NCBI GenBank assembly: GCA_947453015.1
Contig: CANGFL010000022.1
Span: 1-10,013, forward strand
Direction of reading: 5' to 3'
DNA: 10,013 nucleotides
Source of the DNA: Oxalobacteraceae bacterium
GTDB lineage: Bacteria; Pseudomonadota; Gammaproteobacteria; Burkholderiales; Burkholderiaceae_D
Below, piece after piece: positions 1 to 5,896 of this stretch. The notes under the pieces are model-generated. The model was not told the DNA's origin. It did no database searches and worked only from the letters and a program-made list of their open reading frames with translations. Both the position numbers and the translations under genes were made by a program. The stretch's first letter is position 1. Each line of letters begins with the position of its first letter.

Positions 1-786
1 CGCAATCGTAAACGCGGTAATCACCTTCAAAGCAAAAAATTCAGCCTTGCGATTAACTCGTGCTTCGGGCTCCGCATCATCCGACAAGGCGATATCCGAG
101 CGCCTTTTCCACAACATGATTCCCGGCAGAAGTAGTGTCAACAAAAACAGCAGATGATCAAAACCACCCCAAATATGCTTGGCACCTTCTTTGGCAAACA
201 AAAAAATCGTTGATATACGTTTTGTCTCACCTAAAGCAAAACGCTGAATCGCATTCGATTGATCTATGACAGAAGAAATTTCATCGCCATTCAGCGCCAA
301 GCGCAGAAAGGCACGACCTCAGCGATCGTTTTGGGTAAAAAATTCATAGCGAACAACGACGAAACGAGCTTTCGGCTCAATAGCCGGCCCTACGAATTGC
401 TGCCTGACATACAAGCCATCGTTATGAACAGCGACTGATTGCGCAGTAAATTCCAGCGGCATCAGCTGCTCATCGATTTCTAGCTTTAACGACTTTTGAA
501 TCGCTTCAGTAATCGGCTCTTGCAGAGACTTCAGTTGATCAGCTGTGGGTGGAGGCGCACTTTCTTTGCCAGGCTTTTGCAATAGGTTGCCCAGATCGCG
601 CACATAGAAATCCAAGTCTACTGCCAAGTGACCATCGACTTGACGGATATTCAGATAACTATTACCGGTCTGATGCGCATAGCCAGTGCTGAATGCGCCA
701 AAGGCTAGCCATAAACAACCACTCATCAACACTTTGAGGAACCATGATGAGACGCACTCTGCGTTGCCTACCCTTGCGACTGTCAT
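1..786 (-). pseudogene. HupE/UreJ_2-family membrane protein gene with an in-frame TGA; 3' end beyond window
   Basis: The N-terminal 155 residues carry an export signal (hydrophobic stretch about residues 19-35, likely cleavage after TGYA at 37) and a periplasmic-type domain ending in YEFFTQNDR. A TGA at 319-321 follows. Reading straight on in the same frame gives 106 further residues without a stop to the window edge. These include RAFLRLAL and then a HupE-like membrane motif, HIWGGFDHLLFLLTLLLP. Family members join these two parts in one chain, so the TGA interrupts one gene rather than separating two. HupE/UreJ proteins are implicated in nickel/cobalt uptake, but this subfamily's substrate is unknown. 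The start ATG overlaps the upstream stop as ATGA (783-786), implying translational coupling; Met21 is an alternative start. The lesion could be a real nonsense mutation, for example CGA to TGA, or a sequencing error. Confidence 0.75.
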
Positions 787-1502
787 TGTTGCGCCAGTGC
801 CTCAAGCGTTAACAGCTTCAAACTCTGCGGATAATCTTTTTGCAGCTCTTGAACCATTTTTTTGAATTTTTTCTGTCCATCGTCTTTAGGCAACACCTGC
901 TGATTAATCGCCTGCAGATAATGAATCCCAAGGATGAAGCGAACTTCTTCGGCGTTTACTAAAGCATTTTTTGATTTCAGCAAACCCTCACCCAGACCTA
1001 TCATCTCGACCAACTCTTCTTTGGATTGAGAAAACGGCGCTAAGGGATTGTCTGAAAAGCTGTCATAAAAATGACTCTTCAACAGCATGAAACGCGCATG
1101 CTCAACGAACGGCGCTTTAGGATCGAGTTTTATCGCTTCTCTATAACTTTTCAAATGCGATAGATACAAACCCGTCTTAGGTGACGCTTCAAGTTTGTCG
1201 GGAGTGCGGCTCAGCTCGTTCAACAATAATGAGGTTTCTAAACCTTTGACTATGCCGTGGCTGATCATGTCTTGATTAAACAAGTCTCTGATTTCATCCA
1301 CTGTCGTAGCGATCTGATACTGAGCTTTAGCGCGAGCGCTGGCCGGCTCTTTAGAATTTAAAACGTTGCGCAGATCCTGCAGCTTGGCCATATAGTTTTT
1401 TCTGGCTTCACTGTTGATGGAATCATGCGCCACCACCGCTTGGGTGGTAAGCGCACTAACAACGACAACACTAGCAAAAAAAACAGAACGCAGATTAATC
1501 AT
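783..1502 (-). CDS. Exported helical (TPR-like) protein of unknown function
   Basis: The 239-residue product begins with a clear Sec signal peptide (hydrophobic residues 7-24, probable cleavage after VVA at 25). The mature part appears almost entirely alpha-helical. The segment around residues 117-148 (SYREAIKLDPKAPFVEHAR) resembles tetratricopeptide repeats, suggesting a periplasmic protein-protein interaction scaffold. There is no lipobox cysteine, no catalytic motif and no other membrane segment. It is the third gene of the leftward set: its ATG shares one base with the upstream stop (TAATG at 1500-1504), and its own stop overlaps the next start. I do not recognise the family. The coupling suggests it works with the HupE-like membrane protein and the Tat-signal protein. 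Confidence 0.75.
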   Translation of the reverse strand: MINLRSVFFASVVVVSALTTQAVVAHDSINSEARKNYMAKLQDLRNVLNSKEPASARAKAQYQIATTVDEIRDLFNQDMISHGIVKGLETSLLLNELSRTPDKLEASPKTGLYLSHLKSYREAIKLDPKAPFVEHARFMLLKSHFYDSFSDNPLAPFSQSKEELVEMIGLGEGLLKSKNALVNAEEVRFILGIHYLQAINQQVLPKDDGQKKFKKMVQELQKDYPQSLKLLTLEALAQQ

Positions 1503-2080
1503 TATTGCTCAACCGGTTTATCAGGCATTTCTAATTTTTCGCCATTGAAAAATGCTTTGGCACCTGGATGAACATTCATACCAAATTTACCTTTACCCGG
1601 ATTTACTAAATGTAAGCGGTCAGCATCTTGCATCAAGGTGGCTGCAATCAAAAAGCCATGATGCAAAGGTAAATCGGGACGTGTAACTAACAGGTACTTA
1701 CCGTTATCAACCAGTACTTCAATCGGCAAGGGAGCATAGTCTTCAAACGGAGGCGAACCGGTAAACATCAGGCGCGCGTGCATATACGATAAAACGGCCA
1801 GCTTGCTCTGATTAGTTTTCAGTAACGCAGCAATACGTGGCATGTCATGCGCACGGCTGACCAAAGCACGGCTAAGCGGAAGTTTTTCGCGTAACAGCGC
1901 AACCCATTCATCCCCTACTTCGTCACCTGGCAAATCAGCATGCGAGGTCAGTACTTGAAGATTACGTTTGCGAAAAATATCCCATTGGGCATAAGGCGTA
2001 TGGGCGAAGCTAGAAATAGCTGGGAACGTAACACCTGCAAGCAGCGCGGCTGCTCTGGTAATGAATTGTCTTCTGAACAT
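1502..2080 (-). CDS. Tat-signal periplasmic protein, TAXI solute-binding-like (short form)
   Basis: The 192-residue product opens with FRRQFITRAAALLAG, a twin-arginine export signal, with probable cleavage after SSFA (residue 26). The mature protein contains a stretch around residues 68-105 (SRALVSRAHDMPRIAALL, then LAVLSYMHARLMFTG). Later come YLLVTRPDLPLHHGFLIA (129-146) and NVHPGAKAFFNGE (169-181). The last two resemble the C-terminal lobe of TAXI-type TRAP solute receptors, where a HPGA motif sits near the end. TAXI proteins are usually about 320 residues, so this is either a reduced relative or only superficially similar. No TRAP membrane subunits are visible. It starts 10 bases after the terminator hairpin downstream of fmdA, with a GGAAAG ribosome-binding site close to the ATG. 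Exported: well supported. Family: tentative. Confidence 0.65.
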   Translation of the reverse strand: MFRRQFITRAAALLAGVTFPAISSFAHTPYAQWDIFRKRNLQVLTSHADLPGDEVGDEWVALLREKLPLSRALVSRAHDMPRIAALLKTNQSKLAVLSYMHARLMFTGSPPFEDYAPLPIEVLVDNGKYLLVTRPDLPLHHGFLIAATLMQDADRLHLVNPGKGKFGMNVHPGAKAFFNGEKLEMPDKPVEQ

Positions 2081-2089
2081 GGTCTTTCC

Positions 2090-2119
2090 AAAAAAAGAGC
2101 GAGGTAAAACCTCGCTCTT
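2090..2119 (-). terminator. Intrinsic terminator downstream of fmdA
   Basis: The arms AAGAGCGAGGT (2095-2105) and ACCTCGCTCTT (2109-2119) are perfectly complementary over 11 bp with a 3-base loop. On the minus strand the second arm runs into a T tract (2096-2090, seven T counting two in the stem), so this is a textbook rho-independent terminator for leftward transcription. It lies 22 bases past the fmdA stop and just upstream of the next gene's ATG at 2080, so downstream genes depend on readthrough or their own promoter. Confidence 0.9.
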
Positions 2120-2141
2120 AAGTGTGCTTCATTTCAATGAA

Positions 2142-3392
2142 TTATTTGTCGAAAATATTCATTGGGCAAATCGTAGTCACTGCATAGTTAGGAACGTCAA
2201 CGACGTTACTGATACGCAGATCGCAAGCAACGCTGGTAACAACAAACGCTTGCTCTTTAGTCAGACCTTTAGTGGTCTTGAGCCAGTCGATCATGTTGAT
2301 CAGGGAGTTACGTGCAGCCAGTGTGACATCGTTTGACAAGTTAGTCAGTGGCTTGATCTTTGCGCTATCCAAATATGTCCACTGTGGTGGCACTTCGCCA
2401 GCAGCTTTCAAAGGATAACCAACAACAGCGTGGAAAGTATCTGGCTCGAGTTTTTTGATCTGCGAACCGCCTTCAAACATAGGTTGCTTAACTACCGAAG
2501 CCATACCTTTGCGGATCGATGTTTCAACAGTTACTACTGCACCCATTTCGATCGCTGTACCAGCAACTTCACCATCGCCTTGTGCGAAGTGCACGTCACC
2601 GATGAACAAGCCGCAACCATCAACGAAGCAAGGCAACAACAGAGTTGTACCTTCAACCATTTGTTTCACGTCCATGTTGCCGCCGTTTTCACGTGGTGGA
2701 ATGGTACGCAAGCACTTGTCTTTATGGCTGCCTTTAGGACCGCAAATTTCAGCAGGACGAGCGCTAGTTGGCTCTGGAGGCAATGCAACACCACCGGCTG
2801 CTGCCAGTTGTGTTTCACGTGCCAACCATGTTTCAACTTCTTCTGCGCCTGGCATAACACCCACTGAACCCATGAAACCATTCATAGGAATACGAACGCC
2901 AGGAACTTCAGCTGAAACCGCTTCAACACGGTTCAGTTTCCAGTTAGCGACGAACGGCTCAGTGTACAGATCTGGCAAGAAGCCAAAACCAGGAATGATG
3001 GTGGTGTAACCATATTCATTGGGAGTGATGTTAACCAGTTTGATGGCCAACACGTCGCCGCGCTTTGCACCTTCGATATAGATCGGGCCAGTCATTGGGT
3101 GAATCAAGTTCACGTCAATCGCTGTTACGTCTTTTGGTTTCGAATTGATGTTCAGGTTCGAATCCAAGGCATCACGTGTATGCACAACGATCTGGTCGCC
3201 TGGTTTTGCACGGGCAACTGGTTTGATCGCTGGGTGATAACGGTTAAAGCAATTCGGGTCTTGCTCGCAATGAGCGCCCTTCTTTTTGACTTCGACGATA
3301 GTCTGAGTCTTAACTTCAGCCGTATCTGCAAAAGCAGACGGGCCAATGGCTGATGCCAGCAGGGCAACCAGCACGGCGGGAATTAAACGCAT
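2142..3392 (-). CDS. fmdA: Acetamidase/formamidase family protein, exported
   Basis: The family hydrolyses formamide or short-chain amides to the acid and ammonia. Family signatures visible are HPMTGPIYIEGAKRGDVLAI (98-117), NGFMGSVGVMPG (171-182), ENGGNMDVKQMVEGTTLLLP (235-254), GDVHFAQGDGEVAGTAIE (265-282) and SVACDLRISNVVDVPNY (387-403). The 416 residues match the usual length of about 400 plus an N-terminal Sec signal peptide (hydrophobic residues 3-20, probable cleavage after AFA at 22). Well-studied formamidases are cytoplasmic, so export is unusual. Cysteine pairs at 42/48, 217/227 and 255/260 would fit an oxidising compartment. The ATG at 3390-3392 has a good GGAGA site (3399-3403) six bases upstream. 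A strong terminator follows the gene. The true substrate is not shown by sequence; the symbol is by family only. Confidence 0.88.
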   Translation of the reverse strand: MRLIPAVLVALLASAIGPSAFADTAEVKTQTIVEVKKKGAHCEQDPNCFNRYHPAIKPVARAKPGDQIVVHTRDALDSNLNINSKPKDVTAIDVNLIHPMTGPIYIEGAKRGDVLAIKLVNITPNEYGYTTIIPGFGFLPDLYTEPFVANWKLNRVEAVSAEVPGVRIPMNGFMGSVGVMPGAEEVETWLARETQLAAAGGVALPPEPTSARPAEICGPKGSHKDKCLRTIPPRENGGNMDVKQMVEGTTLLLPCFVDGCGLFIGDVHFAQGDGEVAGTAIEMGAVVTVETSIRKGMASVVKQPMFEGGSQIKKLEPDTFHAVVGYPLKAAGEVPPQWTYLDSAKIKPLTNLSNDVTLAARNSLINMIDWLKTTKGLTKEQAFVVTSVACDLRISNVVDVPNYAVTTICPMNIFDK

Positions 3393-3444
3393 TGCAAATC
3401 TCCGGTGGGTATGTAAATAGTGGGGGTTTTACAGTGCTACGAGA

Positions 3445-3456
3445 AAGAAACTTCTT
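3445..3456. promoter_or_regulatory. Dyad AAGAA-AC-TTCTT, copy 1 (candidate operator)
   Basis: Perfect 5-bp inverted repeat with a 2-base spacer. It matches 3517-3528 at 11 of 12 positions, 72 bases apart. It lies downstream of the candidate fmdA -10 box, where a bound protein would block initiation or elongation. The binding protein is unknown. Confidence 0.4.
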
Positions 3457-3469
3457 AATAACAATACGA

Positions 3470-3498
3470 ACTATTCAGTTCACCCTTATTGTTGCCAA
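3470..3498 (-). promoter_or_regulatory. Candidate sigma70 promoter for fmdA
   Basis: On the minus strand, TTGGCA (3498-3493, five of six consensus bases) and AATAGT (3475-3470, four of six) are separated by 17 bases. Transcription would start near 3463, giving a leader of about 70 bases before the fmdA ATG. The -10 match is weak, so this is only the best candidate seen. Confidence 0.3.
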
Positions 3499-3516
3499 TG
3501 AGCACATTTTTGTCCA

Positions 3517-3528
3517 GAGAAACTTCTT
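3517..3528. promoter_or_regulatory. Dyad GAGAA-AC-TTCTT, copy 2 (candidate operator)
   Basis: This is the second copy of the dyad at 3445-3456, with one outer base changed (G for A). It sits upstream of the candidate fmdA -35 box, so the two copies bracket that promoter, as expected for a looping repressor or an activator plus repressor arrangement. Confidence 0.4.
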
Positions 3529-3554
3529 CCATATTTCATATCAACACCTCTAAA

Positions 3555-3603
3555 GCACTGATTTTATTCGGCCTTTACATAATCAGTGCGGTGGCGCACC
3601 ACC
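3555..3603. repeat. Intergenic hairpin plus adjoining GC-rich dyad
   Basis: GCACTGATT (3555-3563) and AATCAGTGC (3581-3589) form a perfect 9-bp inverted repeat around a 17-base loop. Directly after it, GGTGG (3590-3594) and CCACC (3599-3603) form a second stem; an overlapping alternative pairs GTGCG (3586-3590) with CGCAC (3595-3599), so the two hairpins could be mutually exclusive. No T tract follows, so a terminator is unlikely. It could be an operator for either flanking gene. Confidence 0.45.
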
Positions 3604-3647
3604 ATGCGGCAAGAACGCACCAGCCACTCCCATTAACTTAATTAGTT

Positions 3648-3666
3648 TTTCAATAGTTTATTGAAA
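3648..3666. promoter_or_regulatory. Perfect dyad operator over the -35 box of the sulfide-type operon
   Basis: TTTCAATA-GTT-TATTGAAA is a perfect inverted repeat with 8-bp arms and a 3-base spacer. Its right arm contains the -35 hexamer TTGAAA, so a bound dimer would exclude RNA polymerase. The size and AT-rich symmetry fit an ArsR-family dimer, and the regulator is encoded immediately downstream. Binding is inferred. Confidence 0.65.
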
Positions 3667-3689
3667 TATAGATTGTATTCAGCTATACT
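3661..3689 (+). promoter_or_regulatory. Sigma70-type promoter of the regulator operon
   Basis: TTGAAA (3661-3666) and TATACT (3684-3689) are spaced by exactly 17 bases, each matching five of six consensus positions. Transcription should begin near 3696, leaving about 30 bases of leader. A second small dyad, TATAG (3667-3671) and CTATA (3683-3687), lies in the spacer and -10 box and could be part of the operator. Confidence 0.7.
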
Positions 3690-3726
3690 GTTCCCAGATT
3701 ACTTCCAGCCCCTACCAAGCTCCGAC

Positions 3727-4065
3727 ATGACAGAACACACCACCCCTGACCTCGACCTACCCACCATGCGCGAAGCCGCCAATCACGCATGTGCGCTGAT
3801 GCGAGTGATGTCTAACCCGGACCGATTGATGTTGTTATGCCAGCTAGCTCAAGGTGAACGTCGCGTTGGTGAGCTAGAAGAACTACTCGACATACAACAA
3901 CCCACTCTCTCGCAACAGCTAGCCGTACTGCGCGAAGAATCTCTAGTAGAAACACGTCGCGACGGTAAGCAAATTTATTATCGCGTCACTAGCCAAGCAG
4001 CACTGGCAGTGATCCACGTTCTTTATCAACAGTTTTGCGAAACACCCGAAGGAGATTCAGCATGA
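3727..4065 (+). CDS. ArsR-family repressor, BigR/SqrR-type persulfide sensor
   Basis: The 112-residue winged-helix protein has the ArsR core [17 protein letters not shown] (28-44), recognition region [20 protein letters not shown] (49-68) and wing [11 protein letters not shown] (77-87). Cys38 in LLCQL and Cys104 in YQQFCE are 66 residues apart, the same spacing as the redox pair of BigR (42/108) and SqrR (41/107). In those proteins, reactive sulfur species crosslink the pair and release DNA. There is no ELCVCDL metal motif, so an arsenic or cadmium sensor is unlikely. I chose ATG 3727 because an in-frame TTG at 3661 lies in the -35 box; the ATG has little Shine-Dalgarno signal. It likely represses itself and the four genes after it. 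Its stop overlaps the next ATG (ATGA, 4062-4065). Confidence 0.88.
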   Translation: MTEHTTPDLDLPTMREAANHACALMRVMSNPDRLMLLCQLAQGERRVGELEELLDIQQPTLSQQLAVLREESLVETRRDGKQIYYRVTSQAALAVIHVLYQQFCETPEGDSA

Positions 4066-4499
4066 CCTTAGACACCTTGCACTTCACCCCCGGCATGTCG
4101 CTACTCGGTGGACTGCTCATTGGCACTGCCTCAGCACTGTTCATACTTGCGAATGGTCGTATTGCAGGCATTAGCGGAATACTTGGCGGTCTTTTACGCA
4201 CCTCCGCGGATGATGTGGTGTGGCGACTGGCATTTATTCTGGGTCTGATAATGGCAGCACCATTACTTGCAATTTTTGTGGCGCCCGTTGTCCCAACGAT
4301 TGAAGCTAGCCCCACCACACTCGTTATCGCAGGACTTTTAGTCGGCATAGGCACACGCTACGGCGGTGGCTGCACGAGTGGTCATGGCATCTGTGGCTTG
4401 TCGCGTTTATCGCCTCGCTCATTAATTGCCACCCTTGCTTTCATGGGCAGTGGCATGGCCATCGTATTTGCGATGCGTCACTTGCTAATCCACGCGTAA
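4062..4499 (+). CDS. YeeE/YedE-type (DUF395) membrane protein, first half-transporter
   Basis: The 145-residue protein has about four hydrophobic segments (roughly 12-30, 56-78, 86-97 and 121-138). Family signatures include [19 protein letters not shown] (27-45) and [20 protein letters not shown] (101-120), with Cys104 and Cys111. The YeeE/YedE family moves sulfur compounds across the inner membrane; E. coli YeeE takes up thiosulfate using conserved cysteines. Full YeeE is about 350 residues, so this is a half-size form that presumably pairs with the next gene's product. ATG 4062 was chosen for its GGAG site (4051-4054), seven bases upstream, and the ATGA overlap with the regulator. Transport direction and substrate are not evident. 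Confidence 0.88.
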   Translation: MTLDTLHFTPGMSLLGGLLIGTASALFILANGRIAGISGILGGLLRTSADDVVWRLAFILGLIMAAPLLAIFVAPVVPTIEASPTTLVIAGLLVGIGTRYGGGCTSGHGICGLSRLSPRSLIATLAFMGSGMAIVFAMRHLLIHA

Positions 4500-4527
4500 A
4501 GCACAACAGAATACATTGGAGCCGCTT

Positions 4528-4998
4528 ATGAAAACGCACTTGGACACCGTATCATCATTTATCGTGGGTCTGATCTTCGGCATCGGTTTGATTTTTGCTG
4601 GCATGACCGACCCATCCAAAGTCATCGGTTTTCTGGATATTTCAGGGGTATGGGACCCTTCTCTGGCCTTCGTGATGGCCGGTGCCATTTTGGTGGGACT
4701 AGTAGCCTTTCGGTTTGCTAATCACCGCACTATGAATTTTTTGGGTGGCGCTATTCGACTCCCAACGAAAAACGATATCGACACACGTCTGGTCATTGGT
4801 AGCCTGCTATTTGGCGCAGGCTGGGGCATGGCGGGCTTTTGCCCAGGCCCCGCACTGGTAACGCTAGGTACGGGTGCACCTCAGGCCATCATTTTTGTAC
4901 TCTCTATGATCGCTGGCATGGCATTATTTGAAGGTGCGGAGCGTTTGATGCGCGATGTCGCCGTCGAACCCAGCGACACCCCTGCAACCCCGCAGTAA
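4528..4998 (+). CDS. YeeE/YedE-type (DUF395) membrane protein, second half-transporter
   Basis: The 156-residue protein shows the second-half signatures of the family: GIGLIFAGMTDPSKVIGFLD (18-37), WDPSLAFVM (42-50) and GWGMAGFCPGPA (98-109), with the key cysteine at 105. Hydrophobic segments lie near 9-26, 46-63, 88-106 and 112-131, and a hydrophilic tail follows. The partner is the gene 28 bases upstream. Paired short YeeE proteins recur in BigR-type operons. ATG 4528 was chosen for its GGAG site (4518-4521), six bases upstream, over an in-frame TTG at 4516. Confidence 0.88.
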   Translation: MKTHLDTVSSFIVGLIFGIGLIFAGMTDPSKVIGFLDISGVWDPSLAFVMAGAILVGLVAFRFANHRTMNFLGGAIRLPTKNDIDTRLVIGSLLFGAGWGMAGFCPGPALVTLGTGAPQAIIFVLSMIAGMALFEGAERLMRDVAVEPSDTPATPQ

Positions 4999-5046
4999 GA
5001 TTCACCTGGTAATTTCAATTGACTTGATTCAAACAAGGAGAATGTC

Positions 5047-5256
5047 ATGATGAAAAATATTGGTAATACCGACCGCGCACTTCGTATCTTTATCGGCAGC
5101 TTGCTGATTCTGCTGTCACTGCTCAATATCATCGGGCCGCTGGGCTGGTTGGGTTTAATACCGGTTGCCACGGGCGTATTCCGTTTCTGTCCAGCGTACG
5201 GCATTCTCAAGCTAAATAGCTGCCCCGTTGATACACACTCAACCGATACACACTAA
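5047..5256 (+). CDS. DUF2892 (YgaP-like membrane domain) protein
   Basis: This 69-residue protein begins NIGNTDRALRIFIGSLLIL, the hallmark of DUF2892, with membrane segments near 13-29 and 32-45. The C-terminal motif FCPAYGILKLNSC holds Cys48 and Cys59. In E. coli YgaP, this membrane domain is fused to a rhodanese; here it stands alone. It probably supports persulfide handling at the inner membrane, by analogy and context. It has the strongest ribosome-binding site of the operon (AAGGAG, 5035-5040, six bases from ATG). The tail contains a duplicated DTH encoded by a repeated GATACACACT. Confidence 0.85.
   Translation: MMKNIGNTDRALRIFIGSLLILLSLLNIIGPLGWLGLIPVATGVFRFCPAYGILKLNSCPVDTHSTDTH
5230..5254 (+). 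repeat. Short direct repeat GATACACACT x2
   Basis: Two exact copies (5230-5239 and 5245-5254) with a 15-base period lie inside the last codons of the DUF2892 gene, where they encode DTH twice. This looks like a small in-frame duplication. Confidence 0.7.
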
Positions 5257-5260
5257 GCTC

Positions 5261-5896
5261 ATGCCTAAAGTTCGCTCAAAAGGTTTTTCGAATCCCGCTG
5301 CAACTTGGGATGCGCGTTTCTCTAGCACCGACTACATCTTCGGCAAAACACCGAATGTGTGGTTGGCGCAGCATAGTGAATTGCTGATTCCCGGTGGAAG
5401 CGCACTGGCTGTAGCCGATGGCGAAGGCCGTAACAGCGTTTGGTTAGCTGAACGCGGGATGCAGGTTGACGCTTTTGATATTTCACCTATCGGTGTAGAC
5501 AAAGCGCGTCGGCTTGCCTTGGCAGCGAATGTAACGGTGAATTTCAATGTGAGTGATTGCGACGAGTGGGATTGGCAGCCTAATCACTATGATTTAGTGG
5601 TCGCCATTTTTATACAGTTTGCCGATCCCGAATCGCGCACACGTTTGTTCAAACGAATGATGGAAAGCCTAAAACCGGGCGGTCTGCTTTTGCTGCAAGG
5701 TTATACGCCCAAGCAATTGGACTATAAAACCGGCGGACCACCCCGGCTAGATCATTTGTATACCGACGATTTACTGCGTGCAGAATTTTCTGGCATGGAT
5801 ATCATCGAGCTAGATAGCTACGACGATGTGCTGCGTGAAGGTACGCAGCACAGTGGGCAATCCGCGTTAGTCGGTTTAGTGGCTAAAAAAATCTAA
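5261..5896 (+). CDS. Class I SAM-dependent methyltransferase
   Basis: The 211-residue protein opens with WDARFSSTDYIFGKTPNVWL (16-35). SAM-site motif I is ALAVADGEGRNS (48-59), an acidic FDIS follows at 72-75, the middle strand is DLVVAIFIQF (111-120) and the post-motif is LKPGGLLLLQGY (137-148). A later GGPPRLDHLYT (158-168) fits the TehB/thiol-methyltransferase-like cluster. It acts in the cytosol. The substrate is unknown; position as last gene of a persulfide-regulated operon suggests a thiol, sulfide or related chalcogen compound. I chose ATG 5261, four bases after the previous stop, over TTG 5228, which would overlap DUF2892; the Shine-Dalgarno signal is weak, so coupling is likely. It is not BioC despite lying beside bioB. 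Confidence 0.82.
   Translation: MPKVRSKGFSNPAATWDARFSSTDYIFGKTPNVWLAQHSELLIPGGSALAVADGEGRNSVWLAERGMQVDAFDISPIGVDKARRLALAANVTVNFNVSDCDEWDWQPNHYDLVVAIFIQFADPESRTRLFKRMMESLKPGGLLLLQGYTPKQLDYKTGGPPRLDHLYTDDLLRAEFSGMDIIELDSYDDVLREGTQHSGQSALVGLVAKKI

Larger units (their letters stand above)
3393..3726. other. Divergent intergenic region between fmdA and the ArsR-family regulator
   Basis: These 334 bases contain no credible gene. They separate the leftward fmdA from the rightward regulator and must hold both promoters. From left to right I see the fmdA ribosome-binding site, two near-identical AAGAA-N2-TTCTT dyads around a candidate leftward promoter, a 9-bp-arm hairpin followed by a GC-rich dyad, and a good rightward promoter overlapped by a perfect 8-bp-arm dyad. 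Each is listed separately. Confidence 0.85.

Noticed and set aside
319..321. Selenocysteine or a TGA-as-tryptophan code at the in-frame TGA
   Set aside because: No selenocysteine hairpin is apparent after it, the position is not a conserved cysteine in this family, and bioF, bigR-type and other genes here end in TGA as a true stop.
2061..3367. Several long open frames opposite or alongside the formamidase gene, the longest about 184 codons at 2455-3009 on the plus strand
   Set aside because: They lie entirely over a well-recognised coding gene, have no family motifs and no good ribosome-binding sites, and their residue content looks like a reverse-strand shadow.
3393..3660. Sigma54 promoter for the formamidase gene, as a nitrogen-related enzyme
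   Set aside because: I searched by eye for TGGCAC-N5-TTGC on the minus strand and found no convincing match.
3727..4065. Arsenic- or metal-sensing ArsR/SmtB repressor
   Set aside because: The alpha-3 ELCVCDL-type metal site is missing, no arsenic or metal-efflux gene follows, and the cysteine spacing matches persulfide sensors.
5261..5896. BioC, because a methyltransferase lies next to bioB
   Set aside because: It is on the opposite strand in another operon, and its N-terminus and motif I (VADGEGRNS) resemble the TehB/thiol-methyltransferase group and not malonyl-ACP methyltransferases.
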